A stretch of 64,000 bases of DNA from Sphagnum magellanicum (taxonomy: Eukaryota; Streptophyta; Sphagnopsida; Sphagnales; Sphagnaceae), in contig CM038911.1 in the NCBI GenBank assembly GCA_021904315.1, forward strand, positions 3,040,501 through 3,104,500, in the 5' to 3' direction. Below, piece by piece: positions 50,250-62,031 of the stretch (the first letter of the stretch is position 1; every line of letters starts with the position of its first letter). The notes beneath the pieces are model-generated. The model saw only the letters and a program-made list of their open reading frames with translations. It ran no database searches and was not told where the DNA came from. Both the position numbers and the translations under genes were made by a program.

Positions 50250-52140
50250 TGCTCCCATCAAATCCTCCAGAAATGCTGTCATCATTCACAGGTTTTATGA
50301 ATCTGACCATTTGTGAAGTTTTGACAACTCTAAGCTGCAATTTTTATTGGGGAGAGATCCTGCAGGATCAAACATGCATTGGAGAACATGAAAGAAAGAG
50401 CTCCTGTAGCATCATCTGGCTGTTGCAGCACTGGGTCAACAAGTGCAGTTCATTGTTTTTTTCCTATTGCACTGCACTGTTTAGAGTGTGCTCAGTTTGG
50501 AGTTATTCTTCTCTCTGAAGCAGACGACCATATGTAGACAAATGTGACCACAAAAAGGGTTCACAAAAATAGTCTTGTAGATGACTAACATAACAGGGAC
50601 TTGTGTCTGAATGCTGAGACTATCCAAACATTTAAATTTCCTCCACAGCTGCTTTGTAGATCACTTTGTAGAACTAAAACTCAAGGAGCTGCTAATTTGC
50701 ATCAGCTACTGTGTCACAAGCTCATGGTAAGTATGATGTAGCTCTTTTAGTGTATGAGGTTTGTGCAGGTGACAACAGGCAAGTGCAGATTCCTGGCAAA
50801 GAATGATTTTTGTGATTTTAGTTGCAAGGATATCCTGATCCTGAAGTGCAGACTGCCTCCCAGTAGCAGATTCTGGGTAATGAGTTTGTGCAGGTGACAA
50901 CAGGCAAGTGCAGAATCTTGGCAAAGAATGGGTTTTGTAGATGAGGACAAGCAAGTGCAGATTCCTGGCAAAGAACGGTTTTTGTGATTTTAGTCACAAG
51001 GATATTCTGATCCTGAAGTGTAGGCTGCAGACTCCTCCTCCATGGAGTTGCAGTTGAAGTGGTTCATCAACAATTGTATTACCTCTAGTGTTCTGTAGTA
51101 GTGCACAAGGTGCAAGGTGCTGCAAGGTTCAGCACAAGATAATTGTTTTGTCCTCACAAAAGCTTTTTGTGAGGAAACCCCTCTTCCTCACCTCTCTTCT
51201 TGTTTGATTTTCTCCCCTTCCCCTCTGCAATCTGCAAGAAAATGAAAAGATCTATCTTTCTCTTCCTCACGTCTTCTTTTTTCCTTTTTTTTCCCCCTTG
51301 CCACGACCACCTCCAATCTACAAGAAGATAAGAAGATTTCTCACAGAGATGTGAGCCAGTCTTTTGCTAGATGGCAGCTACGGAAACAAAGTCTGCAGCA
51401 CAATGCAATAACACTGTTCATTGTGGGACATGTGTTGGACCACATGGTCGTAAAGTTCTAAACTATTCCAGTTTGCAGTCAGAATTGGAGGCTGATGAAA
51501 CAGCGTAAAACAGTAGTCGTAGTAGGTACACCTAGAGGAAGCAAAAAGATTTCTTGTTCTTCACCACCGCCATTACCACGACCACCACCACTCCTGTGCA
51601 CATGCGAAAGAAACGGAGAAGACGACACGGGGAAGACGACTTTGGAGCATAACACGTTTGCTTTTGTCGTCAACTCTCTGGTAAGTAATTATTGAATTCG
51701 AGTGGTTTTTTTTCTTTTTTTTGCGATTTGTTTGTTTGTTGGTGAACGACGACGGCCATAACTTTTCCGCTAATCCTCTAGCGATCCTTAGAAGCCTCGC
51801 GAACAAGGTGGTCCCAGCGGAAGGTCCCCAGGAAAAGTGCCGAGTACCGGCGCGCGAAACAGGAAGAGACAGGAAGGTCGTTCGTCGTGCGTGAGCGGCG
51901 GGCCACGAGAAGAGAGAAGACTTGCCATAAAGACACAAGGTTCGTGCGCTCAACTACACATGTATTTCATCAGGAATCACACTCCACACGCTGTCATTGC
52001 AGCTTTCTAGTACGCTTATTGTGGCCGCCAAGGAAGGAAGAAGAAGAAGTGGAAGCAATTCTCAACAACACAGCGTGAAAGTAGGAGAAGAGTAGGCTCG
52101 AGGAGGCTCAACTCGCTCTTAGCTTTGTGTTTTTGCGCAC
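50250..52140. other. 3' flank of VOZ and upstream region of the HAD gene
   Basis: No coding region is supported. The stretch holds a nested tandem repeat at 50.75-51.03 kb, pyrimidine-rich DNA at 51.18-51.30 kb, and from about 51.48 kb GC-richer DNA that probably belongs to the promoter of the HAD gene. Overlapping open frames on both strands at 51479-52078 are shadows of this GC-richer DNA. Confidence 0.5.
50754..51035 (+). repeat. Nested tandem repeat, three copies
   Basis: Copy 1 (about 50755-50855), copy 2 (50882-50940) and copy 3 (50942-51030) share 'caagtgcagattcctggcaa' like words. Copies 1 and 3 are longer and also share 'tttttgtgattttag' and 'gatcctgaagtg'; copies 1 and 2 share 'tttgtgcaggtgacaacagg'. 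Divergence is low, so the array is fairly young. Confidence 0.85.
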
Positions 52141-52787
52141 AACAGATACATACTACGTGGCCATCGTTTCTTTCTTCCGTGCATCGGATCTGCGCGGAGA
52201 TTGCTGAGATTTGGAGGAGGCCGTCGTCGTTTCCGCCGATCTTGTTTCCTTTGCTTAGCGATCTTCTATCAGGTCAGTGCACATGAACGATTGAATGAAA
52301 GCTTGCAACAAGATCTGTTAGTACTAGATTGTGTATCAAAGGAATACACTTCGTGCATTGTTTTTCTTGTCCATCAAGACCAGGCAACCGACGATTGCTG
52401 AGGTATCAACTCTCTCTGTCTCTTGAGGTTGTTCCCTCTTTCTTCTCTTGAGTTTTCGTCTCTTGGACACTCACGGTGCTTAAGACTTAGTGCTGTCGTT
52501 GATGACTGTCACTGTTTGTGTGTTTTGTATTTCTGACAAAAGGAGGGATTGGATTACTTCCACCTTTGTGCTATCTCTGTGTTTGATACAACCATCGTCA
52601 ATAGGAAAACCTTCAATAGGAATCCTCTCCATTGAATAGACCAGTGGAGAGGTCTCATAGTCACCTGCCTTGCAGGTAGGTGGCCAGGGGATGCTTCTCA
52701 GTCAGTTTCCTTTTTTAAAGTCCATGTATGTGTTTTGTTCTTAGGCTTTTGTTGGTGTGTTGGTGTTCTGTGGGAGTAGGTACCACA
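52141..52787 (+). promoter_or_regulatory. Probable 5' leader with an intron, HAD gene
   Basis: A possible untranslated exon ends at 52272 (TATCAG|GTCAGT), and an acceptor TTCTTAG lies at 52738-52744, 44 bp before the ATG at 52788. This would leave a 472 bp leader intron, a common arrangement in plants that often raises expression. A second possible acceptor, GAGTAG, lies at 52775-52780. This is inference from splice-site context only. Confidence 0.4.
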
Positions 52788-55421
52788 ATGACTCTCAAAG
52801 ATGCTGCACAAGGCTCTGGAGCATTGGAAACTGATGAAGATGGTGCTCGATATGAAGCCATTCTTTTTGGTAAGTTTTGGTTGACAAAATTAATGTCAGA
52901 GGTCTCCAACCCCCTCCCAGTTCAGATAGAAGCTTGGACCATGTGGGGTTATGGATCAGTGTCTTACACACTTGTTTCAAATTTTTGTATGCAGACTTGG
53001 ATGACACTTTGTATCCCTTAAGTTCAGGACTTGCAGCAGCATGTCGCAGAAACATTGAAGGTATAATGTGAACACCACACCAGATTTCATTTTTTTGTCT
53101 TTGGGATGTTGAAGCATCAAGTTAGTATCCTAGTGATTTGGCCTTACTGCCCAACCTTGTAGTGATTGTTTCTCCAATCCTAGCTGCATCAAAGCTTCAA
53201 GTCAGGATACTGGTGATTGGCTCATGGTCATCTTGCAATGAAGGTTCCTAGAATCTTGAAAATGTTGCATGCCAGTTGTTTATCCCTAATTATCAGCCAT
53301 GCTGTAATATAGGTGAATCAGTCATCTAAAGTTATGGAACCTAGGGCTTCAGTGTGTCTAGGAACTTCTGGCAACCAAGATAGCCTGGTTAGAGCCTGTA
53401 GAAAATATCCACATTGACAAGATCTGAGGGTGAATAACACTCTGTTGTAATTTTTCATGGGTATAGCATGTTTCTTCTTCTTAAAGTTGTGAAGGCTCTT
53501 AAGCTCTTGGCATCCCACTGAAGATTTTTTTAAAGCCAAACTGGCATGTCTTGTAGAAATGACCTGAAGATGAACTGTGGGATTACAGCTTATATGGTTC
53601 AGAAGCTTGGAATTGATATCCATGAGGTCCCTGCACTGTGTACGAGGCTTTACAAAACATATGGGACTTCTATGGCTGGACTCTGGGTACTTCATCTTCA
53701 GACCCCTACAGCTCATAATGTCTTCTTTGTTGAATTCTCTTGGTGCATCCACCCAGTCCATTGTTCACACCCTAGTGCCTCTCATACTTGTATTCATGCT
53801 AAATTTTAGCTCTTTAGTTTGGGTGAATCCTTTTTGGGGTAAGGAATAGCCTGGGTTATGTTCTGAGTCCTTGAATGTGCTGTGCTAAGTCACAAGTCTG
53901 GCTGTTGGTGTTTTTGGCAGGCTGAGGGCTGCAGATTTGACCAGGATGATTTCCACAGGTAGGAGCTTTCTTCCCTTTCTATTATGTAATGTTCATGGTA
54001 GATTTTGTGCTTTCCTCTCGATTCATGATATTGTACATCATATCTGTTCTTAAAAGCATGGCAACAGACATCTTTCTTTGCTGAGAGTAAAGACAAGACT
54101 GGGCCAATGAGACACAAGAAACACAACCTCCATTTAGCACATCATGCCAGTCTTTTTCAGAATGAATGTTGTCTGTTGTCCCTTTTTTGCATAAGAATAA
54201 CTGGTCAGGTCCATGTTTTGCAGATTTGTGCATGGGAGGTTGCCTTATGAGTTGCTGAGGCCAGACCCCTTCCTTCGAAACTTGATTTTAAGCATGCCCC
54301 AGCGCAAATTTGTAAGCCACCCTACTTCCCTTAGCCCAAATTGAAAGGTCTCATTTGGAGCTCAGCATTTCCAGTAATGTCTTAGAGATAGAGGCAGAAA
54401 GCTTATTTTCAAAACTGGCTATGAGTTCTTTGTGAAGGTGAGGAAAGTTGTTTGATCACAGCTTCTGTCTCTATCTCACTTTGCTGGAAAGTAACTCTAA
54501 ATTTTAAGGGCTTACAATGTGAATCTACGCCTTTCACCATCATGGTCACTGAAGTGCTCTGTTATTTTCCAGATATTCACAAATGCAGATGAAGTACATG
54601 CAGAAATAGTGCTGAAGAAGCTGGGATTGGAGGACTGCTTTGAGGGTATTATATGCTTTGAAACTATCAATCGTCATCCAGAGTTTGCCAAGGACCAGCA
54701 CAGTGATTCTGATGTTGCAGCATCACAACCACTGATTATTTGCAAACCATCCCAAGAGGCAATGAGGCGGGCTATTCTCCTTGCAGAAGTAGACCCTGCA
54801 AAGACAGTAAATATCATATCTCTCTTGCTTTCTGCATTTGGACATGGGCTGCTGTGTGACCCAAGCTAAAATCTTGAAAAAACTGGTCCATGGGAAATGA
54901 TATACTTTTGGAAAGTGCTCCAGAGCATGGTACTATAAACTTACAAAAGAAAATTGGTATTTTTTTGGGGTTTGGAATTGGGTGCAGCTGTATTTTGATG
55001 ACAGTGTAAGGAACATTGCGGGTGGTAAAGCTGCAGGGCTACACACTGTGCTGGTAAACATTGATCAATCTTTGCATTTACACTTTCCACATACTCTTGT
55101 CTTCAGGCTGCATAGTTGAAGATAGGTAGTTGTTTCTCTTGTGTATCTCTCTGAGTCTTTCCTTTTGCTCCCTCCAACTGGATCGTGTTACCACAGTCAC
55201 TCTCACATCTCCCATGAGTTGCAGTCACAAGTTTCTGGACTTAAGCAATGATATACTGGATCTTTCAGGTGGGTAACTCAGTGAAGTGTGAAGGAGCTGA
55301 TTACGCAATTACAAGCATACACAATGTGAAGGAGGCAATACCTGAAATTTGGGCGGAGCCTCACTTCTTTACTGAACTGAGATTGTCAAGCAACGCTGTT
55401 GCATTGGAAACCATGGCTTGA
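52788..55421 (+). CDS. HAD-superfamily hydrolase, pyrimidine 5'-nucleotidase-like
   Basis: Eight exons: 52788-52869, 52995-53060, 53589-53686, 53921-53958, 54224-54311, 54573-54806, 54988-55053 and 55269-55421; all phases match and give 274 residues. HAD motifs are complete: motif I 'LFDLDDTLYPLSSG' (nucleophile D28, acid D30), motif II 'IFTNADEVHAE', the motif III lysine in 'IICKPSQEA' and motif IV 'LYFDDSVRN'. The cap insert and 'GLEDCFEGIICFETIN' match the plant and yeast group related to SDT1/PHM8 nucleotidases, which remove phosphate from pyrimidine nucleotides. It is probably cytosolic, as no targeting signal is seen. The C-terminus ('AITSIHNVKEAIPEIW') is the usual family ending, plus a short tail. 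Length is normal. Between motifs II and III, 'RHPEFAKDQHSDSDVAASQP' is a variable loop. Confidence 0.93.
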
Positions 55422-58026
55422 ACTATGGCATTCTTGTCTCTGCCTCTGTCTGTTTTTCCTTCTATTCTTGTATTGAGATGACATTTATCTCAACAATATT
55501 GGCTAGAATCATTCTTCTCCAGAAAGCTCATCTCAACTTGTATCAAAATTTCTGAAGATGTGTGGAGAACTCATTCATTGCAGGTTAATCACTTACCAGA
55601 CAGTATTCTTGGTTGCAAAATGAGACTCTGCAAATTGTCACCTGTCCAATTTTGAACACGGTGATTGCTAATAACTGAATCTTTTTTTTTTGGGTGAATT
55701 AACTTTGAAGTCTCAAAAGTAAGAAGAGAGTTGTGCTGTGTATGTAGATGGCTGTAATATCTTGAATCTTAGCATTGTAGGGGTCAGTATAGCATAGTTG
55801 AAGATTGTAGTAACATATACTGTGCTCACATTCTACCTATTTTGATCCACTAAAAGTTGGTACTTATCATCAGAATTCTCCCTCAAATGCCAGTGGTTCA
55901 CTATTGGAGAGCTGGAGGTAGGTTGGCTCTGAGCAGAACACTGGAATCTCCCTATTGCAGTGCGATATGAGATCCTGATGTCATGGTTCATGCTTTGCAA
56001 TCTTGGCAACTGAACCCACCAACAAAACATTTGTGCAATGGTGGTTACAGATTCAATGATTGCAGATGCCTTGAGAGGAAAAGTATGTTGCTGTCTCCAG
56101 GCTTTCCAGAATATTGCAGAAATGCAGGTAGGTGAACAAAAACTTTTCCTTGTTCCCTAGCCATTGCATTTGGTGTGAATAAGCTTATTAGATAGCCGTC
56201 CCTGAGCCAGTGCCCGGATTAGATTAGGTCAAGATCATTGGATGTGGAATAATCTAAACTAACACCAACAGGGCTTTATGTAGATCTTTGCTGGAGTAGT
56301 GGATGAGAGAAATTCTCCCTTCCACAGTTGTTCAGTGAAAGTCAAGAGCAAAGCAACTTTAAGGCAGTTTTTATTTAACATGCAGTAGTTATGATTCAAC
56401 AGACTGATTCCCTGTTGACACACCAATACCAAAGTTCAGGTTTATTCTATGTAATGCTAAACACATACACTAATATGCCTATAAATAAGTGTATTCATAG
56501 TCTTTCCCTGTTCTCCTTTCCTTTAGTTTTTCTCTCCCTTTCTGTTGGTCTGTTTTTTTCTTTTTCTTTTTTTCTTTTCCTTCTTGTTGTGGTCTGTTGC
56601 TAGCCAGTAGTATGGCTGAGTCTTCCTGTTGCTTTCAGAATTGCGGCAGAAACTCAGTTTGCAGATTGATGCTTGTCACCGGCCTTTACCCACTGTAGGG
56701 AGCAGATGAAGTCAGTGGGGAAGTTGTGGTAGTTAAGTCACTATCATACATACTACTGTTGATGGTCCTTGAAACAGGTGTGAGACTGGCACTTTTTCAT
56801 ACCGGTGTTTGTTTTTTGTTCTTTGTTTGTTCTGTCTTTCCTTGTTTGGTTCTTTCTATGGCTTCCTGAGGAAGTGTTAACCGTTCTGTTTTTTCTTCAT
56901 CATGACAATGGAAATTTCTCTTTCCTTATGAAAGAGATATATTCTTTCTATATACACACATGAAATCCTGTTATGGTGTATTCTATATAACGGTGAACTG
57001 TTTTTAAGTCTTATGCATGGATTGAACTAGTGATGCATATCAGAACTTATTTGAATAGACCGCATACAGCAGCAACTGGAACACTAGACTGTGAACTGTC
57101 TGAAGCTTGGCAGAATGTCATAATTGGCTGTTGTGCTCTGTGCTTCTGGACAGGCTTGCTCTTGTGCTGCTCTGAAATTTGATCTTCTTGGGGAACTATT
57201 GGGAGTTTATCCACATAAGCATGGGAGATTCTCAAGGGAGCTGGTCAGCAAACCTGTTTGCAAATCAATAGGCTAAGCTATGAACATGCATTTGGAATTT
57301 ATATGTTTCCTGTTTGTCACACTTGCCTGCATTGTGGATTTTAAATAAAGAAGAGGTGGAGAGGAAGAAATCTGGACTTCCTAGTGATGAAAGAAGAGAG
57401 CACAAATGAACAAAGATGAGGGATGTGTAGGGAGAGGGAGAGATTCAAATTCCTTCACTTGATGAAGGAACTAAGGTGCCTGGGTTGTTTAACAGACTTG
57501 TGGGGACTGGTTGGATGTAAGCCAGAGGTCAGACATAAAAGTGTGAAGCTGGCAAAAGACAAAACATGCTCAGTTCACCTGCTTCCTGACCTTCCTCCAG
57601 AAAAACCCAGCAACCTATTAACAACTATGAACGTCGGTAAGCTCCCTATGATTATCATATAAGGATAAAACATAGTGTTTCACTATATACCACATGGTAT
57701 TTAATACACCACAAGTGAATTGTTTGTATGTGTTGTCTAGTTCTTATTACCTCTTGTACATTGGTTAAATGATTTTTTGATGGTCTTGAAAATCTTCTAC
57801 ACCATGTTACGTTGTGACCATGGTATTGTTGTGTATTGGTGCTTGTTCCCATAATTGCTATGTAATCAGAACTAGTATTTGATTACATACCACATGGTAC
57901 CTAGACATCACAAAGTTAAATTGTTTGTTGCATGTGTTGTCTAGTTCTTATTACCTCTTGTACATTGGTTAAATGATTTTTCAATGGTCTTGAAAATCTT
58001 CTAGACCATGTTACATCATAACCATG
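55422..58026. other. Intergenic region between HAD and F-box genes
   Basis: The first few hundred bases are the 3' flank of the HAD gene. The rest has no supported coding region. It contains copy 3 of the small dispersed repeat (56.61-56.80 kb), T-rich DNA near 56.52-56.59 kb, and the 200 bp tandem duplication that runs into the F-box gene. Confidence 0.5.
56614..56795 (+). repeat. Small dispersed repeat, copy 3 (intergenic)
   Basis: Contains 'gggagcagatgaagtcag' at 56698-56715, preceded by 'gagtcttcctgttgctttca' and followed by a 'tgagactggcact' word that matches 'gtctgacact' of the other copies. Same direction as copies 1 and 2, 7 kb away. Confidence 0.7.
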
Positions 58027-58068
58027 CTATTGTTGTGTGTCGGTGGTCATTCCAATAGTTGCCATGAC
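57680..58068 (+). repeat. Tandem duplication with ~201 bp spacing reaching into the F-box gene
   Basis: 'ataccacatggta' occurs at 57686 and 57887, and the following block with 'tgtgttgtctagttcttatt' and 'acctcttgtacattggttaa' is repeated with few changes up to 'attgttgtgta' (copy 1) and 'attgttgtgtg' (copy 2). Copy 2 includes the stop codon (58027-58029) and about the last 8 to 13 codons of the minus-strand F-box gene. Copy 1 lies wholly outside the gene. Confidence 0.85.
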
Positions 58069-58875
58069 AGGTGCTCCACTAGGAAAGAGTCTGAAGACCT
58101 TGTTTCTCAGTAGATTAGGATCATTCAGGGTGTCTCTTTTGCTCCAGCGATCGGCTGCTGAATCATAAACAGAAAAACTGAAATGGGACACATTCACCTG
58201 CTTCTCACAGAGAAGTGAACTGAAGTTGGAGCCTTCTGGCCATGGCTTCTGACTTAGCACAATTGTAAGAGTGTAACCTTGCCTTCTTGTTTTGTGCTGC
58301 TGCTGCTGATGATTGTCAATGATGATTTCCATCAAAGCCATGGCCAGGAACTGGCACTTGGTCCAACCACTCATGTTGCCAGAGATGTGATCTTGTGGGA
58401 GTTTTCTGCAAACATTGGTGACAGGATTCACCACAAAGATTCGCTCCCCGTACACGTTACTCATGCATACTAATCCTGCAGCTGCTGCAATGGGGAAAAT
58501 GGCTGTTGAGATTGTGTCTGCTGGTCCTGAGAGTGGGAAGTGATTCCATTCACAAGCTGGAGCATCAAAGATGTGGAAATCCCAACAAAGGGAACGAGGT
58601 CCTTTGATCACTTGGGTGAGGAGTCCAAACCTTGCACCTCCCCGAGAAATAGCTTGTTCCATGTGTTGTTGGAAAGAAGAGCTGCGGATAAGCAACTTCC
58701 AATGGGTATTCAGGGCTTGGAGACGCACAATATCCTTCAGTGGTAATCGAGCAAATATCAGATTCAATTCCATCTCTGGCAGCTTGCCCCAAACACATGC
58801 ATCCATCAATGTGCGGCTCAGTAGTTGCTTACATCCTGCAGCTGGTGTACTTGTTGAGTGCGGCCAACTTTGCAT
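58027..58875 (-). CDS. F-box protein (F-box/kelch-like)
   Basis: A single frame of 282 residues. The F-box lies at about residues 31-72: 'LPEMELNLIFARLPLKDIVR' then 'LQALNTHWKLLI', the surface that binds the SKP1 subunit of SCF ubiquitin ligases. The rest has kelch-like blade traces ('IFDAPACEWNHFPL', 'IFVVNPVTNVCRKLP', 'SVYDSAADRWSKR'), expected to choose the target. At 282 residues it is shorter than the usual 350-450 residues of plant F-box/kelch proteins, so the beta-propeller may be incomplete, or a further exon lies downstream. The end of the gene falls in a tandem duplication. The first ATG is used; a second in-frame ATG at residue 24 sits nearer the F-box. Confidence 0.8.
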   Translation of the reverse strand: MQSWPHSTSTPAAGCKQLLSRTLMDACVWGKLPEMELNLIFARLPLKDIVRLQALNTHWKLLIRSSSFQQHMEQAISRGGARFGLLTQVIKGPRSLCWDFHIFDAPACEWNHFPLSGPADTISTAIFPIAAAAGLVCMSNVYGERIFVVNPVTNVCRKLPQDHISGNMSGWTKCQFLAMALMEIIIDNHQQQQHKTRRQGYTLTIVLSQKPWPEGSNFSSLLCEKQVNVSHFSFSVYDSAADRWSKRDTLNDPNLLRNKVFRLFPSGAPVMATIGMTTDTQQ

Positions 58876-60700
58876 GTTCTTGGCTTCTCAGGAGCTTTAG
58901 CACAAATGGGTGAACCAGCTGGTGAACTTGATCAAGGGATAAATTGTGCAGATGATGCACGACCGCAGGCTGTGATGATGCAAATGTATGCGCAGCGAGG
59001 ATGGTCAGAAAAAACCACTGGAAAAACACAAGTCTTCCTCCAAATCCTGTTTCGTAAAACGACTGATTCTTCACCCATGTGAGCAAATACACAAAACAAT
59101 CTCAAAGACTGGAACCCAGATGGCATCACCCAATTCAGCTGAGAGATTGTCATTTCATCAATCAGTAAGCGAAAGTATGATCGGAAATCCCACAGGAGAA
59201 TCGTGCATGAAACAAGGCACATTTGCAAAATTTTTTTTGACAATGGAACAAAACAAACCCAAAAAACAAAAACAAATGAATTTTACAATCTACTTCTAAA
59301 TTTTTTTGTATGCACCGAGAATCAAAACTTCTTGAATGACGTGCATCCAAAATCAAATTGCGTAAGGCTATATGATCACAGCTGCTGCAGCTCCATAGCC
59401 AACAACAAACAAGCAACAGTTTCATATGATTTTTTTTCATTCAATTGTTGACCTAATGAACATGTAGCTGTATAACGCGAAATGTATGTTTTCCACGTAT
59501 GAAATGTTTTTTAAAAACCAATTGCAAATCATTTTATGCATTCCAAGAACTTTGCATTAAAAATGGTAATACGGACAAATCATCATAACTCAGTCAAGGT
59601 CTCAATTTAGTGTCCTTTTAAGGACTTAAATTATATGTACAACATTCAATAATTATTGATTTTTTTTAAAGCGTGTTTTCTCAATATTCTAATTATGGGA
59701 GCACACCAGTAAATCATAGTTAGAATATATTAAACATTATGAAAATCTATTATAATTATCCGTTGTAGATTCTTTTTAATTCTAGACATTCCTTAATATG
59801 GAACCCCAACCTTGAATGAGCCCAAATGCAATTTTTCTTCTAGTTAAATTTACTAAATATTTTCAAGCAAAATGTGACTAAGTACAAATTAATATTGTAT
59901 GGTTCTTTACTTTTATGATGAACCTCTAGTTTTGATTTTGAAAATTTTAAATTTAAAAAAATTCAATTTTGAAAATTTTGGTTCCATGAATTCTATATGG
60001 AATCATTTGGAATCTGGAAAATTTAACTAAATTTTGATTCTGGTTTTGAAAATCAAACCTAGTTTTGGTTTGATTGTGGGTAAATTTGAGTAACCTAGAT
60101 TAGAACCAGTGGTTATTTGTACAACTGGTTAACGTCCAACTGACCTAGGTGGCTCTAGTTTTTTTTGTTTCAAAAACTTTTCCGTTAAACAACCTACTTG
60201 TCCGGTTCTAGTTCTGATTCCACAAGGAAGTAAATATGGGAACCCAAAATTCCAGCTAGACTGGCTCTAATAAAATTCCAATGAACCGCTTCTGGTTCCA
60301 AAATTGTAGGTCCAAAAATCAGATCCGGTTCCAGTTTGGTTTAAACTTTATACTAAAATTTCGAACTCAAACCTTCAATTCTAACCCCACAAACGGATAC
60401 AAACCAAGTAAGTCTTCTTTGGGCACCATCAAATTTAAGACGCTTTCTTAGATGTAAGTACATTCAAATTTGACATAAATTCTAATCTTTGAAGTCACAA
60501 CAATTAAGATTATAACCATGAACATGTAAGGCAAAAAAAAATTCAAATATTTTTATGATTGTTTGAACAAATTACATGATCAGTCCATTGACATGATTCA
60601 TCATCATGATCTAAAACGCAAAATTCCAAAATTCTTGACTAAATAAATAAATAAATAAATAAAACCTCTTGCTCAACACTTGCAAGGTTGGTGTTTGTAG
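58876..60700. other. Upstream of the F-box gene, then AT-rich DNA
   Basis: Bases 58876 to about 59460 have gene-like composition and are probably the leader and promoter of the F-box gene; open frames on both strands there are short and lack motifs. Bases 59.46-60.66 kb are AT-rich, with phrases such as 'ggttctggttcca' like words around 60.0-60.36 kb that may be an old repeat. A run of AAAT units lies at 60641-60663. Confidence 0.45.
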
Positions 60701-60809
60701 AAATCTGTAAGGTCACACAGGCAACAAAATTGAAGAAGTAGTAGAGATTACAGCCAGCTGACTCTTTCATGCACAGCTTGGAAGTAGACTCTAGTCCACA
60801 AATACCAAG

Positions 60810-61758
60810 TCACACGGAAGGAAGAGAGGCTTGGAGATATTTGAGCGCTTTGGCATTTATTCCCAGGGACGTCTCCAGCACTGCATCGGGGATGTTGCTC
60901 CCCAGCAACTGATTTGCTACAAACAATAACTCAGGATTCTGCGAAGTCAGAGCGTTCAAGGAAGCGGCATGTCCAGTACCTACGTTGATTTGGAAATGGA
61001 TAGTGCCTTTTGGGAAGACGTACATGTCTCCCACTTGCAGGGTTTCTGCGTACAGCACACCTTCGTAGCTCACAAATCCCGTGTAAATGGTGCCTTCCAG
61101 CACGTACAATGTCTCCGAACCCAAAGGATGGGTATGGGGAGGAATAACTCCCCCGGGACCGAAATCCAGTCGGACGTGGGAGATGCCGAGTGTGTTGAGA
61201 GCTGGGTACTCGAACACAGTTGCAAACGTTGCGGAGGCCTTTATACCGGTGGTAGAGACATTCGCTGTTCAATACATCACCAAATGGCCCAATTCAGCAA
61301 GATATGGGACATGAGTGTTAAATTTTCAGTCGTGTTAGAATGCGATCGGTACATCATGAGCTGGACTAGCATATAAGAAAAGCAATCATCTGTGACGTGC
61401 TGGCCAATTATATAAACATGTTTGTAATGGCAAAGTTGAAAGCTGTTATGTGGAATAGCGAATTACCAGCTGTACGGAGGCCCGTGAAGAGGAAGTCTTT
61501 GGAAGTAACATTTGCGCTGCGCTTGCAAGGAAAGCCATTGACTTTTACAGGATTGGCGGGGGACAGATCTGCCACGCAGAAATCCTGCAATTGATCTGGA
61601 TCCGAGGCTTGCACCATGGTCGACGTCATTGCAGCCATAATGACTAGTAATGCTAGCGCAGTGCACGCAAACACATGATGCACGAGATTTGCACCCCACA
61701 GTGAGCTCCAAGCCTGGCCGCTGTAGGAGCGTGGATGATCAGTACTGTAAATCTTCAT
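60810..61758 (-). CDS. Germin-like protein (cupin)
   Basis: Two exons, 61758-61467 and 61264-60810, join in phase (GCTG|GTAATT, GAACAG|CG) for 248 residues. A signal sequence is visible as a hydrophobic core at about 28-46 ('VFACTALALLVIMAAM') with a likely cut near 'VQA|SD'. The mature start 'DPDQLQDFCVADL' and the pair C61/C78 (germin disulfide) are typical. The cupin metal site is complete: H141 and H143 in 'PPHTHP', E148 in 'GSETLYVLEG' and H187 in 'FPKGTIHFQ'. Germin-like proteins are secreted, metal-binding (usually manganese) oligomers of the cell wall; some are superoxide dismutases or oxalate oxidases, and the actual activity here cannot be told. The amino end is longer than usual before the hydrophobic core. 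A later ATG at residue 41 is inside the hydrophobic core and less likely. Confidence 0.93.
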
Positions 61759-62019
61759 GGCTGCAGCTTACTGTGAAAGCTCAGTGACTTGTGGAAATCA
61801 GTTGTAACTCTAGATCTAGTGCAGCTGGGTTGGCAAACCTCAAGAGAGTATGTATGGTTACGTAACTGAGTGTATGAACTAGTACAAGCTGGAGCTCCTG
61901 GATAATTCCCTGTGAGATGTGGGAAAATGCTCAGATTATCCCTGTCAGAAGTCCCCTCTTAGAACTACACTGAATACTATGCTGCTGGTGTTTGATGTAA
62001 TCTGACAATTCAGCATCCG

Positions 62020-62031
62020 TTTTATATATAG
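62020..62031 (-). promoter_or_regulatory. TATA box of the germin-like gene
   Basis: On the minus strand 'CTATATATAAAA' lies about 260 bp before the ATG, in less AT-rich DNA where such a motif stands out. A transcript start about 30 bp further on, near 61995, would leave a leader of roughly 235 bases. Confidence 0.65.

Noticed and set aside
53100-53240. Weak duplication in an intron of the HAD gene
   Set aside because: Two phrases ('gcatcaagttagtatcctag' and 'gcttcaagtcaggatactgg') look alike but the match is too short to claim.
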